Made by a program: the position numbers and the translations under genes | Assembly (NCBI RefSeq): GCF_003473545.1 | Contig: NZ_QUCM01000009.1 | Location: 40,051 to 104,050, forward strand | Length of the DNA: 64,000 bases | Source: Clostridium sp. AM22-11AC | Lineage (GTDB): Bacteria; Bacillota; Clostridia; Lachnospirales; Lachnospiraceae | Reading direction: 5' to 3' | Part shown: in pieces, positions 44,343 through 52,068 of the stretch | Numbering within the stretch: the stretch's first letter is position 1 | Layout: each line of letters starts with the position of its first letter | The notes under the pieces: model-generated | Told to the model about the DNA's origin: nothing | Database searches by the model: none | Seen by the model: only the letters and a program-made list of their open reading frames with translations

Positions 44343-45761
44343 TTACAGTCGGTAGCATACTTTGCCTGGATTTAAGATCATTTTCGGATCAAATACACGT
44401 TTGATACCTTCCATTAACGCCATGTTGGTCTCACCAATAGACTCTACCAGATACTGGATCTTACCGGAGCCGATACCATGTTCACCGGAAACAAGTCCGC
44501 CCTGTGCGGACGCCTCTTTATAGATAAGGTCAAAGAATTTATCTACTCGCTTTTTAAATTCTTCTTCTGTAAGGTCATTGGAGCACTCATAAATATGAAG
44601 ATTTCCATCACCTGCATGTCCAAAGGAACGGATCACAAGACCACATTCTTCACCGGTCTTATTTACAAATTCAAGATAAGAAGCGATCTTTGTAACAGGA
44701 ACGACTACATCACACTCATCAAGGAGCTTAGTCTCTTCCATGATCACTTCCAGGAAAGCAGAGCGGGCTGCCCAGGCGTCACGCATTTTGGCAGGACTGT
44801 CAGCAACCAAAACGTCCATGGCACCGGCGTCAAGGACCAGTTCAGCTGCCTGTTCAAGAAGTGTATATAACTGGTCTTCGCTGTCAGAATCCAGTGTGAT
44901 CAGAAGATAAGCGCCTACAGGCTGTCCTTCCATTTCTCTCGGGAAAGTAGAACGTCCGGTATGGCGTTCGGAAGCCAGTACGATCTCACGTTCCATAAAT
45001 TCGATGGCCTGAGGATTTAAAGAAGACATTTTTAACTTCGGTACTGTTTCAAGAGCAGTTTTCAGATCTTCAAATGGTACGATCAGGGAAGCGCTTGCCT
45101 TTGGAGCAGGAATGATCTTTAAGGTCAGTTCCGTAATGATGCCTAATGTACCTTCAGAGCCGATCATAAGGTTCAACAGAGAATAACCGGAAGAGGTCTT
45201 GGAAACCGTAGCACCAAGGTGGGTGATCTCGCCCGTTGGAAGCACAACGGTCATGGCGCGTACATAATCTCTGGTGGAACCATATTTAACAGCGCGCATG
45301 CCGCCTGCATTGGTAGCCACATTTCCACCTACGCAGGCAAATTTTTCACCTGGATCCGGCGGGTACATCATGCCTTTTGTCAGGCAGTCTGCAGCAAGGT
45401 CATTTAAAAGAACGCCACATTCAATATTTACAACGAAATTTTCCAGATCATAATTTAGGATCCGGTTCATTTTTGACATATCAAGAAGAACACCGCCAAG
45501 AAGGGGAACAGCGCCGCCTGCAAGTCCGGTTCCGGCACCTCTTGGTGTAACAGGAATGGTATTTTCATAGCAGATCTTCATAATAGCAGCTACTTCCTCT
45601 GTGGAACGTGGTTGGACTACCAGGTCGGGCATATGAGTGCCGTAAATAGGCATTTCATCTCTGGAAAAATCAGGGTTGATATCATCGCCGGTAAGGATGT
45701 GATCCGATACCGCTTTCAGCTTGGAAATGATCTCAGGTGTGAGAGTATTATATTGATCCAT
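44343..45761 (-). CDS. GlcD/D-lactate-dehydrogenase-type FAD-linked oxidase
   Basis: 472 residues. FAD_binding_4 region with RGAGTGLAGGAVP (around 78), the PPDPGEKFACVGGNVATNAGGMRAVKYG block, IGSEGTLGIITE, and the C-terminal SFGHAGDGNLHI and SGEHGIGSGKIQYL segments of the GlcD/LDH family. It oxidises a 2-hydroxy acid such as D-lactate or glycolate. Etf-linked partner genes (etfA/B), often beside such genes in Clostridia, are absent here. CAGGAGG precedes the start. Confidence 0.9.
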   Translation of the reverse strand: MDQYNTLTPEIISKLKAVSDHILTGDDINPDFSRDEMPIYGTHMPDLVVQPRSTEEVAAIMKICYENTIPVTPRGAGTGLAGGAVPLLGGVLLDMSKMNRILNYDLENFVVNIECGVLLNDLAADCLTKGMMYPPDPGEKFACVGGNVATNAGGMRAVKYGSTRDYVRAMTVVLPTGEITHLGATVSKTSSGYSLLNLMIGSEGTLGIITELTLKIIPAPKASASLIVPFEDLKTALETVPKLKMSSLNPQAIEFMEREIVLASERHTGRSTFPREMEGQPVGAYLLITLDSDSEDQLYTLLEQAAELVLDAGAMDVLVADSPAKMRDAWAARSAFLEVIMEETKLLDECDVVVPVTKIASYLEFVNKTGEECGLVIRSFGHAGDGNLHIYECSNDLTEEEFKKRVDKFFDLIYKEASAQGGLVSGEHGIGSGKIQYLVESIGETNMALMEGIKRVFDPKMILNPGKVCYRL

Positions 45762-45834
45762 AGTTTATAACCTCCTGTGCTGTATATCAGGGCGTATCTT
45801 TTTTAAAACAGAGCCCTGTTCATCTGGCAGTTTC

Positions 45835-45864
45835 ATTATATAAAAAAGGGCCAAAATTGTGCAA
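45835..45864 (-). promoter_or_regulatory. Promoter of the GlcD-like gene
   Basis: On the minus strand TTGCAC (45864-45859) and TATAAT (45840-45835), 18-bp spacer, about 70 bp before the start. Confidence 0.65.
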
Positions 45865-45949
45865 TGTGTAAAATATACAAAGATAAAAAGGGGATTTTGT
45901 ATGTAATTTTATTAACAATGCACAATAAAACAGGGGTGACTTTTTCATG

Positions 45950-45976
45950 ATTTTCCGGAAAGGATTTTCCGGAAAA
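45950..45976. promoter_or_regulatory. Twin TTTTCCGGAAAA palindromes, possible operator
   Basis: Two palindromes, TTTTCCGGAAA (45951-45961) and TTTTCCGGAAAA (45965-45976), 14 bp apart, lie about 90-110 bp upstream of the glcD -35 box and 200 bp before the guaA promoter. No other notable feature is seen in the remainder of the 513-bp gap, apart from the two promoters and a short hairpin at 46227-46246. Confidence 0.4.
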
Positions 45977-46176
45977 GATGAGAGGGGAGGAAAAAAACGG
46001 AAAGGCTTTGCCGGTTTTTAAACTATGGTTTGTTAGAGAATTAACGACCTTGAAACGGCAGTAAAAATGACAGGAAATACCATGAGAAAAATGCTGTTTT
46101 TTTATGTTGAAAATCAACAAAAATTGTGAAAAGTGAAAGAGGAATGGGAAAAGCGCAAGGATTTTGGGGAATACAC

Positions 46177-46205
46177 TTGTATAGTGAAATTATTTTAGGT
46201 ATAAT
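46177..46205 (+). promoter_or_regulatory. Promoter of guaA
   Basis: TTGTAT (46177-46182) and perfect TATAAT (46200-46205) with a 17-bp spacer. A short hairpin with AAACGG/CCGTTT arms (about 46227-46246) and a TTTT tract lies in the leader, perhaps regulatory. Confidence 0.75.
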
Positions 46206-46274
46206 GAAATGAAATATACTAAGATGAAACGGGCAGACTGCCGTTTTATCAGACAAAAAATAGGAGGAATACTC

Positions 46275-47819
46275 GTGAACAGAGAGAAGATTATTGTAAT
46301 CGACTTTGGCGGTCAGTACAATCAGCTGGTTGCCCGCCGTGTACGTGAGTGCAATGTTTATTGTGAGATCTATTCTTACAGAACTGATATTGAAAAGATC
46401 AAAGAAATGAATCCAAAGGGTATCATTTTAACCGGCGGACCAAACAGTGTATATGAAGAAGGCGCTGCAACCTGCAGCAAAGAACTGTTTGAACTGGGAA
46501 TTCCGGTACTTGGACTGTGCTATGGTGCACAGCTGATGATGCATTTATTAGGCGGTCATGTATGCAAGGCACCTGTTCGTGAATACGGAAAGATCGAAGT
46601 AACCGTAGATCAGTCCAGCAAGCTGTTCAGTAACGTATCTGAAAAGACCATCTGCTGGATGAGCCACAACGATTACATCGAAAAAGAAGCTCCTGGATTT
46701 AAGATCATCGCTCACACAGACAACTGCCCGGTAGCAGCTGTAGAGTGTGCAGAAAAGAACCTGTATGCGATCCAGTATCATCCAGAGGTACTTCATACTG
46801 TAGAAGGAACCAAGATGCTGTCCAACTTCGTATACAATGTCTGCGGTTGTGCAGGTGACTGGAAGATGGATGCATTCGTTGAGAATACCATCAAAGCCAT
46901 CCGTGCAAAAGTTGGAAACGGTAAGGTGCTGTGTGCACTGTCCGGCGGTGTAGACTCCTCTGTAGCAGCAGTTATGCTTGCAAAGGCAGTTGGCGACCAG
47001 CTGACCTGTGTATTCGTAGATCACGGTCTGCTGCGTAAAAACGAAGGCGACGAAGTAGAAGAAGTATTCGGACCAAACGGCCCATACAACTTAAACTTCA
47101 TCCGTGTCAATGCCCAGGACCGTTTCTACAGCAAATTAGCAGGTGTAGAAGAGCCTGAAAGAAAACGTAAGATCATCGGTGAAGAATTCATCCGTGTATT
47201 TGAGGAAGAAGCAAAGAAGATCGGCGCTGTAGATTTCCTGGTACAGGGAACCATCTATCCAGACGTTGTAGAAAGTGGTCTGGGCGGTGAATCTGCAGTG
47301 ATCAAGTCCCATCACAATGTAGGAGGACTTCCTGACTACGTAGATTTCAAGGAGATTATCGAACCTCTCCGTGACCTGTTCAAAGATGAAGTACGTAAAG
47401 CCGGCTTAGAGCTTGGTATCCCGGAGAAACTGGTATACCGTCAGCCATTCCCAGGCCCAGGCCTTGGAATTCGTATCATCGGCGAAGTAACCGCTGAAAA
47501 AGTAAAGATGGTACAGGAAGCAGACGCCATCTACCGCGAAGAGATCGCAAACGCAGGTCTCGACCGCAGCATCGGCCAGTACTTCGCAGCACTGACCAAC
47601 ATGCGCTCCGTAGGCGTTATGGGCGATGAAAGAACCTACGACTACGCCATCGCATTAAGAGCCGTAAACACCATCGACTTCATGACTGCCGAAGCAGCCG
47701 AGATCCCGTGGGAAGTACTTGGAAAAGTGGCAAGCAGAATTGTTAATGAAGTGAAGCATGTGAACAGAGTGCTTTATGATTGCACTGGAAAGCCACCGGC
47801 TACGATTGAGTTTGAATAA
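46275..47819 (+). CDS. guaA: GMP synthase (glutamine-hydrolysing)
   Basis: 514 residues from the GTG at 46275 (TAGGAGG 8 nt upstream); the longer frame to 46209 includes leader sequence. Class I glutaminase with GLCYGAQLM (catalytic Cys) and IQYHPEV (catalytic His), then the ATP pyrophosphatase P-loop [12 protein letters not shown] and the C-terminal dimer domain ([30 protein letters not shown]). It converts XMP to GMP. The 3' end of guaA is a known integration site for mobile elements, and one starts directly downstream. Confidence 0.97.
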   Translation: MNREKIIVIDFGGQYNQLVARRVRECNVYCEIYSYRTDIEKIKEMNPKGIILTGGPNSVYEEGAATCSKELFELGIPVLGLCYGAQLMMHLLGGHVCKAPVREYGKIEVTVDQSSKLFSNVSEKTICWMSHNDYIEKEAPGFKIIAHTDNCPVAAVECAEKNLYAIQYHPEVLHTVEGTKMLSNFVYNVCGCAGDWKMDAFVENTIKAIRAKVGNGKVLCALSGGVDSSVAAVMLAKAVGDQLTCVFVDHGLLRKNEGDEVEEVFGPNGPYNLNFIRVNAQDRFYSKLAGVEEPERKRKIIGEEFIRVFEEEAKKIGAVDFLVQGTIYPDVVESGLGGESAVIKSHHNVGGLPDYVDFKEIIEPLRDLFKDEVRKAGLELGIPEKLVYRQPFPGPGLGIRIIGEVTAEKVKMVQEADAIYREEIANAGLDRSIGQYFAALTNMRSVGVMGDERTYDYAIALRAVNTIDFMTAEAAEIPWEVLGKVASRIVNEVKHVNRVLYDCTGKPPATIEFE

Positions 47820-47826
47820 TTTTCAA

Positions 47827-47872
47827 AAGCTCGCAAAGCCTAGTAAAATGGGCATTTGCGAGCTTGTTTTTT
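47827..47872 (+). terminator. Intrinsic terminator after guaA
   Basis: AAGCTCGCAAA (47827-47837) pairs with TTTGCGAGCTT (47855-47865), then GTTTTTTG. Confidence 0.88.
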
Positions 47873-47924
47873 GCCTTGTGGTACTAAAATGGTACTAAAG
47901 TGAGCTGTGCGTGAATAGTTTCAT

Positions 47925-48473
47925 TTACGCCTGAGGCCATGTTATTTTCCACTCAAAATATTCATTAGGAGAAATCTCTCCACTATTTAATTTCGTTTTC
48001 ATTTCACACCATTCCGAAAGGAAATCATTTACCAATCCATATTCAAAAGTTAATGCGACAGGTGAGCCTGTACTGTCATAATCATCTTCGTTGTAAGTTG
48101 GTCTGGCAGCCTCGGAAGATTTTGCAGGTGTCATTGCAGTCAGATGAATCAGGTTGCCGGGAGCTGTGTACTCTGGGAATCTTGTACCTTTTCCACGGGC
48201 AGGAAGTGATGTGGCACTTTCTTCAAGCCAGAAAAGTGTTTCAATGATATCTTCAGCAGAACCAAGGCTGTAATCAGAGATTGCCTTGTAATTGCAGTGC
48301 AATGCATCAGCAAGCTTTAGAATCATATCTTCACCGGGAATGCGTGCACCGGTTTCATACTGGGATATGCGGACCGACATATTTTTGCCCTCAAATCCAA
48401 GTGCACCGCCCAGTTCATCCATTGTCATTTTACGGAATACCCGTATTTTCTTTATTCTTTCACCAATTGTCAT
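47925..48473 (-). CDS. XRE-family transcriptional regulator
   Basis: 182 residues. An N-terminal Cro/CI helix-turn-helix (about 1-60: TMDELGGALGFEGKNMSVRISQYETG and RIPGEDMILKLADAL). The remaining ~120 residues are of unknown type with a WP-rich end. It is divergent from the recombination genes and is likely their repressor, acting at the palindromes in the 48.55-48.64 kb intergenic region. This layout is typical of integrative elements. A TTCCAT/TATACT promoter lies on its strand. Confidence 0.75.
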   Translation of the reverse strand: MTIGERIKKIRVFRKMTMDELGGALGFEGKNMSVRISQYETGARIPGEDMILKLADALHCNYKAISDYSLGSAEDIIETLFWLEESATSLPARGKGTRFPEYTAPGNLIHLTAMTPAKSSEAARPTYNEDDYDSTGSPVALTFEYGLVNDFLSEWCEMKTKLNSGEISPNEYFEWKITWPQA

Positions 48474-48553
48474 AGTGTAGTCACCTCCGTTTATCTGTCC
48501 CTGATGGACTGTTAAAGACAGTATAACACGTAAAAAATGAAAATGGAAGTTTT

Positions 48554-48640
48554 TCTATACGAGAACATTAGAAAAACTTCTTGACAATTCAATACTATAC
48601 AGTATAGAATAATATCAATTCAATTATCTATACGATATGG
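48554..48640. promoter_or_regulatory. Control region of the element: promoter with palindromic operators
   Basis: Rightward promoter TTGACA (48581-48586) and TAGAAT (48605-48610), 18-bp spacer. A perfect 13-bp palindrome CTATAC-A-GTATAG (48595-48607) overlaps the -10 box. Related CTATACGA half-sites occur at about 48555 and 48630. Binding by the adjacent XRE protein is inferred. Confidence 0.65.
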
Positions 48641-48802
48641 TATTGAAAAATAACTAAATGAGCGGTACCAGAAATCTAACAGGCATTTGCCAAGACATTC
48701 ATAGGAATCGAGCGAATGTAGACACTCCCCCCAAGCGGACCGAGTACCTCGAGCAGGAGCGGGCGGTATTACAGGAGATTATCTCAGGTAAGGAGGCTGG
48801 TT

Positions 48803-48964
48803 GTGACATCAGCAGAACTGGTATGGAGAAACGCCAAAACAAATTTTAATGGAAAGGTGGTGAAAGGGCATGAACGAAAAGTTTTTAGAAGTAGGAGATG
48901 TGATGCAGATTCTTGGGATTTCAAAATCAGCAGCATACAAGCTTATGAGACAGATCAACAGTGA
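48803..48964 (+). CDS. Small ORF overlapping the excisionase-like gene
   Basis: 53 codons from a GTG at 48803 with AAGGAGG 6 nt upstream, one of the strongest ribosome sites in the region. It reads MTSAELVWRNAKTNFNGKVV at the start and overlaps the next gene (48870) in another frame until its stop. It may encode a short peptide that couples translation to the excisionase-like gene. A longer ORF (48658-48849) on this strand lacks a ribosome site. Confidence 0.35.
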   Translation: MTSAELVWRNAKTNFNGKVVKGHERKVFRSRRCDADSWDFKISSIQAYETDQQ

Positions 48965-49055
48965 ACTTGAAAAGAAGGGTTACATTGTTATCCGTGGAAA
49001 AGTAAGCAGAAAATATTTTGAAGAACGCATTTATGGTATGAGTGATGCAGGATAA
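48870..49055 (+). CDS. Excisionase-like small helix-turn-helix protein
   Basis: 61 residues: EVGDVMQILGISKSAAYKLMRQINSELEKKG is a MerR-like/excisionase winged-helix pattern, followed by a basic strand GKVSRKYFEER. Position before a tyrosine integrase and after a control region supports an excision-directionality role. An AAAGGTGG site lies upstream. Confidence 0.65.
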   Translation: MNEKFLEVGDVMQILGISKSAAYKLMRQINSELEKKGYIVIRGKVSRKYFEERIYGMSDAG

Positions 49056-49147
49056 GCAACAGGTAAGAAGATTGTGATAGAGGTAGGTGCAGAAGCGATA
49101 CGGCTTAGGCATCTGCTTCTTCATATGGAAAGAAGGAGATGATGAAT

Positions 49148-50344
49148 ATGCCAGCTTATAAAGACAGTAAGACAGGCACCTGGTTTGTCAAATTCTATTG
49201 TAAGGACTGGACCGGGGAAAACAAACAGATAAAGAAAAGAGGTTTTGCAACAAAGAGGGAAGCACTTGATTATGAGAGGAATTATAAAATACGGCAGGAG
49301 AACAATCTGGATATGACATTTGGAGAGTTCTGGAAGCTGTATACAGAGGATGTGAAAAATTATGTCAAACTCAACACGTGGCTTACAAAAGAACACATTG
49401 TGGATACAAAGATACTTCCATATTTTAAGAATCTTAAGATGAATGAGATTACACCGGGAGATGTACGCAAGTGGCAGAATGAGATGGTAGCATTCCGTTA
49501 TGAGAATGGGAAATGTTATTCCCAGACTTATAAGAAGACAATGCATAACATCTTAAGTGCGATATTCAATCATGCGTGCAGGTTTTATAATCTGAAATCA
49601 AATCCGGCAAGGCAGGCTGGAAATATGGGTAGGGAAGAAAAGAAGGAAATGCTTTTCTGGACAACTGAAGAATATAAGAAGTTTTCAGAAGCGGTGATTG
49701 ATAAGCCGGTTTCATTTTATGCATTTGAAATGCTGTACTGGACGGGAATGAGATTAGGTGAGCTGCTTGCACTTACGATGGAAGATTTTGATTTTGAAAA
49801 GAACACTGTCAGAATAAATAAATCGTATCAGCGGCTGCAGGGGCAGGATGTTATTACAACACCGAAAACACCTAAGAGCAACAGAACAATCAAGTTGCCA
49901 AAGTTCCTTGCCGAAGAAATGCAGGAATATTTTGCAATGTTATATGACCAGACACCAACAGACAGGATATTTCTGGTAACAAAGAGCTTTCTTCATCATG
50001 AGATGGAGCGTGGCTGCAAGTTATCAGGTGTGAAGAAAATAAGAATTCATGATCTTAGGCATTCGCACATTTCACATCTGATTGACCTTGGGTTCTCCGC
50101 AGTTGCAATAGCTGACAGGGTTGGCCATGAGAGTATTGATATCACATATCGTTATTCACATCTGTTTCCGTCAAAGCAGGTGGCAATGGCAGACAGACTT
50201 GATGCTGTCAATGCAAGCTTTGAGGATTGCGAAGAGCAGGATGATGATGTAGAAATCATGCAGACAGAGGAAACAGAACCTATGATTGATATGGATGCGG
50301 CTGCGGAAAAAATTATAAGCATTGATAAGTACAAGGCAGTCTGA
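49148..50344 (+). CDS. int: Tyrosine recombinase / integrase
   Basis: 398 residues from the ATG at 49148; AGAAGGAG is adjacent to two earlier ATGs (49139, 49142) at spacing too short for use. N-terminal arm-binding beta-sheet (MPAYKDSKTGTWFVKFY), a SAM-like core-binding domain (about 70-170), and the catalytic domain with GMRLGELLAL (Arg), HDLRHSHISHL (H-x-x-R), GHESIDITYRYSHL (His and nucleophilic Tyr). It integrates and, with the excisionase-like protein, excises the guaA-linked element. The C-terminal ~40 residues are acidic. Confidence 0.93.
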   Translation: MPAYKDSKTGTWFVKFYCKDWTGENKQIKKRGFATKREALDYERNYKIRQENNLDMTFGEFWKLYTEDVKNYVKLNTWLTKEHIVDTKILPYFKNLKMNEITPGDVRKWQNEMVAFRYENGKCYSQTYKKTMHNILSAIFNHACRFYNLKSNPARQAGNMGREEKKEMLFWTTEEYKKFSEAVIDKPVSFYAFEMLYWTGMRLGELLALTMEDFDFEKNTVRINKSYQRLQGQDVITTPKTPKSNRTIKLPKFLAEEMQEYFAMLYDQTPTDRIFLVTKSFLHHEMERGCKLSGVKKIRIHDLRHSHISHLIDLGFSAVAIADRVGHESIDITYRYSHLFPSKQVAMADRLDAVNASFEDCEEQDDDVEIMQTEETEPMIDMDAAAEKIISIDKYKAV

Positions 50345-50448
50345 TAATGCCTATGTAAAACATTATGAATCATGCCGGTACAAGTTTTGCTGGATATATG
50401 CAGCAGAAATTAAAAGAATAGATTTTATATCGGAAGGAGCAGATTATT

Positions 50449-50790
50449 ATGAGCGAGAAAAGGTTGGATGCCAAGAACAGATGGAGAAATGTTGTAGTAG
50501 CGTTTCGTATGTCACCGGAGGAAGCACAGGAGCTGAATGTGAAGGTTTCACTCAGCGGACTTTCAAAACAGGATTATATCATCCAATGTCTTCTGAAGCA
50601 TGAAATCAGGGTTGTTGGTGGAATGAAGGTGGCAAAGAAAGTACAGGTGCATCTTGATACGATACTGGAAGAATTACAGACATTAGATGAATCTGACAGA
50701 GGTATAGATGTTGAAGAACTGCTGGTTCAATTAAAGCATGTGCTTGATATTCTGCAGAGTGATGAGAAAGGCGGTAATCATTATGAGTAA
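50449..50790 (+). CDS. MobC-like / ribbon-helix-helix mobilization protein
   Basis: 113 residues: NRWRNVVVAFRMSPEEAQELNVKVSLSGLSKQDYIIQCLL is a ribbon-helix-helix-like segment seen in MobC and related proteins, followed by helical residues. Its 3' end overlaps the TnpV-like start by 8 bp. Together they precede the relaxase module, and the protein would bind oriT DNA (inference). Confidence 0.5.
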   Translation: MSEKRLDAKNRWRNVVVAFRMSPEEAQELNVKVSLSGLSKQDYIIQCLLKHEIRVVGGMKVAKKVQVHLDTILEELQTLDESDRGIDVEELLVQLKHVLDILQSDEKGGNHYE

Positions 50791-51157
50791 GACAACATTT
50801 GAAAAGCTTGGCATCCCATATGAAGAAAGGGATGGAATCTTTTATCCGGTGCTTGTCGCAGGAACAGAGAAGGCAGATATAGATGTAGGAAAGTATGGGC
50901 GTATGTGGATTAAATATATCAAGGAAGAATATCCAATGAGATATAAGAGTCTGGTGCGGTTCGGTGAGCTTGAAGAGAGAGCGGATGAAGTCAATGATAC
51001 AGCATATGAGCTGCTCGATGATATTGAAGCTAAGTGGCTGAAAAAGCATAAGCCAAAGAATCCAAATTCATTTACAGAACAGTTACAGCTAAGAACACAG
51101 ACCAGGATGATGGCAGAGGAAATCGTTATTATGGATGTGGTAATGCAGTTTCATTAG
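50783..51157 (+). CDS. TnpV-family transposon-encoded protein
   Basis: 124 residues from the ATG at 50783 (upstream ATG at 50738 lies inside the preceding gene). The pattern KTTFEKLGIPYEERDGIFYPVL and GKYGRMWIKYIKEEYPMRYKSLV, with a helical second half, matches TnpV proteins of Tn4451-type elements. The role is unknown. It ends 3 bp before the hairpin array at 51160. Confidence 0.6.
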   Translation: MSKTTFEKLGIPYEERDGIFYPVLVAGTEKADIDVGKYGRMWIKYIKEEYPMRYKSLVRFGELEERADEVNDTAYELLDDIEAKWLKKHKPKNPNSFTEQLQLRTQTRMMAEEIVIMDVVMQFH

Positions 51158-51159
51158 TG

Positions 51160-51495
51160 TGGGGGCAAAAAGCGCCGTCAAAACATGAAAATGGGGGCAA
51201 AAAGCGCCCCCAAAACCACAAAGTGGGGGCAGAAAGCGCCCCCGCACAAATCAGAGCTGAAAAAAGTGTGGGGGCAAAAAGTGCCGTCAAAATGCAAAAG
51301 TGGGGGCAAAAAGCGCCGTCAAAACAGCAAAGTGACGGCAAAAAGCGCCACCACTCAGATAAGCGAGAAAAAAGCCATGGTGGCGGAAAGTGCCATCAAA
51401 ATGGAAAAGTGGTGGCGGAAAACGCCACTAAAACAGTAAAGTGATGGCAAAAAGTGCCACCATATCAGTAATTGTGGTGGTACATTAACCACCAC
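51160..51495. repeat. Array of ten hairpins with a 32/32/45-bp rhythm (109-bp super-repeat)
   Basis: Nine 21-bp units (7-bp arm, 7-bp loop, 7-bp arm) start at 51160, 51192, 51224, 51269, 51301, 51333, 51378, 51410 and 51442. A tenth, GTGGTGGT/ACCACCAC, starts at 51474. Unit core: TGGGGGC-loop-GCCCCCA. The spacing series 32,32,45,32,32,45 gives a 109-bp higher-order unit. In later units both arms change together (TGGTGGC with GCCATCA or GCCACTA), preserving pairing. An ORF through the array (51157-51444) merely reflects the repeats. Confidence 0.85.
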
Positions 51496-51540
51496 ATATT
51501 ATATACAGGGTGCAGGTGCTCCTGCCAAGACGAAAAATTA
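51474..51540 (+). other. Candidate oriT of the MOBP-like module
   Basis: A perfect 8-bp inverted repeat GTGGTGGT/ACCACCAC (51474-51495) is followed about 20 bp later by GCTCCTGCC, similar to the RP4-type nick core TATCCTG/CC. It is 200 bp upstream of mobC and the relaxase, as expected for an oriT. The exact nick site is inferred. Confidence 0.4.
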
Positions 51541-51542
51541 TG

Positions 51543-51593
51543 TAAACGCTGATGGCGTTTATATTTTTTCGGGAAAAGGTCCGACCTTTTCCG
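51543..51593 (+). terminator. Terminator-like hairpins upstream of mobC
   Basis: TAAACGC/GCGTTTA (51543-51561) followed by TATTTTTT is an intrinsic terminator. A second hairpin with arms GGAAAAGGT/ACCTTTTCC follows at about 51573-51593. Downstream up to mobC (51706) a 30-codon ORF (51642-51737) overlaps the mobC start; too weak to call. Confidence 0.6.
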
Positions 51594-51705
51594 CATCTTA
51601 CAAAACCTATGAACACAATTTTAAGAAAGGTTGAAAAAGCAATGGTACAGATAAAAAGAGATTGGTTTGATACAGTATTAGAAAACTACGAAAGGGGAGA
51701 AACGT

Positions 51706-52068
51706 ATGGCAGATGGAAAGAGAAGATACAAGTCTGACAGGAAAGATTATAAGGTATCTGTGAAGCTGTCAGAGAAAGATATGGATATTCTAAAAGCAGC
51801 ACTTAAACGAACAGGAATGACAGCAAGTGCATATATAAGAGAATTGATCCGGACAGGCGGCAACATTGATACAAATTATCCAGAGGACAGGGCAAGAGTA
51901 ATCCGTGTTATTGCCGGTATTGCAAATAATATTAATCAGGCAGTAAAGCTTGGCAATTCACAGGGAAAGTTATATTACAGCGATATTGATAAACTGCAGA
52001 GCAGTCTGGATGATGTAAAGAAAACGTTTGGGGAGGTGCTGGAAGTATGGCGATTACAAAGATCTTAA
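51706..52068 (+). CDS. mobC: MobC relaxosome protein
   Basis: 120 residues. A ribbon-helix-helix start (YKVSVKLSEKDMDILKAALKRTGMTASAYIRELIRTG) followed by the MobC signature VIRVIAGIANNINQAVKLGN. AAGGGGAG precedes the ATG. It overlaps the relaxase gene by 22 bp, the usual mobC-mobA arrangement. It would bind oriT and assist nicking. Confidence 0.85.
   Translation: MADGKRRYKSDRKDYKVSVKLSEKDMDILKAALKRTGMTASAYIRELIRTGGNIDTNYPEDRARVIRVIAGIANNINQAVKLGNSQGKLYYSDIDKLQSSLDDVKKTFGEVLEVWRLQRS

Noticed and set aside
48658..48849. 63-residue ORF before the excisionase-like gene
   Set aside because: No ribosome site and no recognisable pattern; a better-supported small ORF overlaps its end.
51157..51444. 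A 95-residue basic protein with repeats
   Set aside because: The frame only translates the hairpin array; the residues follow the DNA period and there is no ribosome site.
51160..51495. CRISPR array
   Set aside because: The units are themselves hairpins, the intervals between them are also related to each other, the spacing includes 45-bp steps and no cas genes are present.
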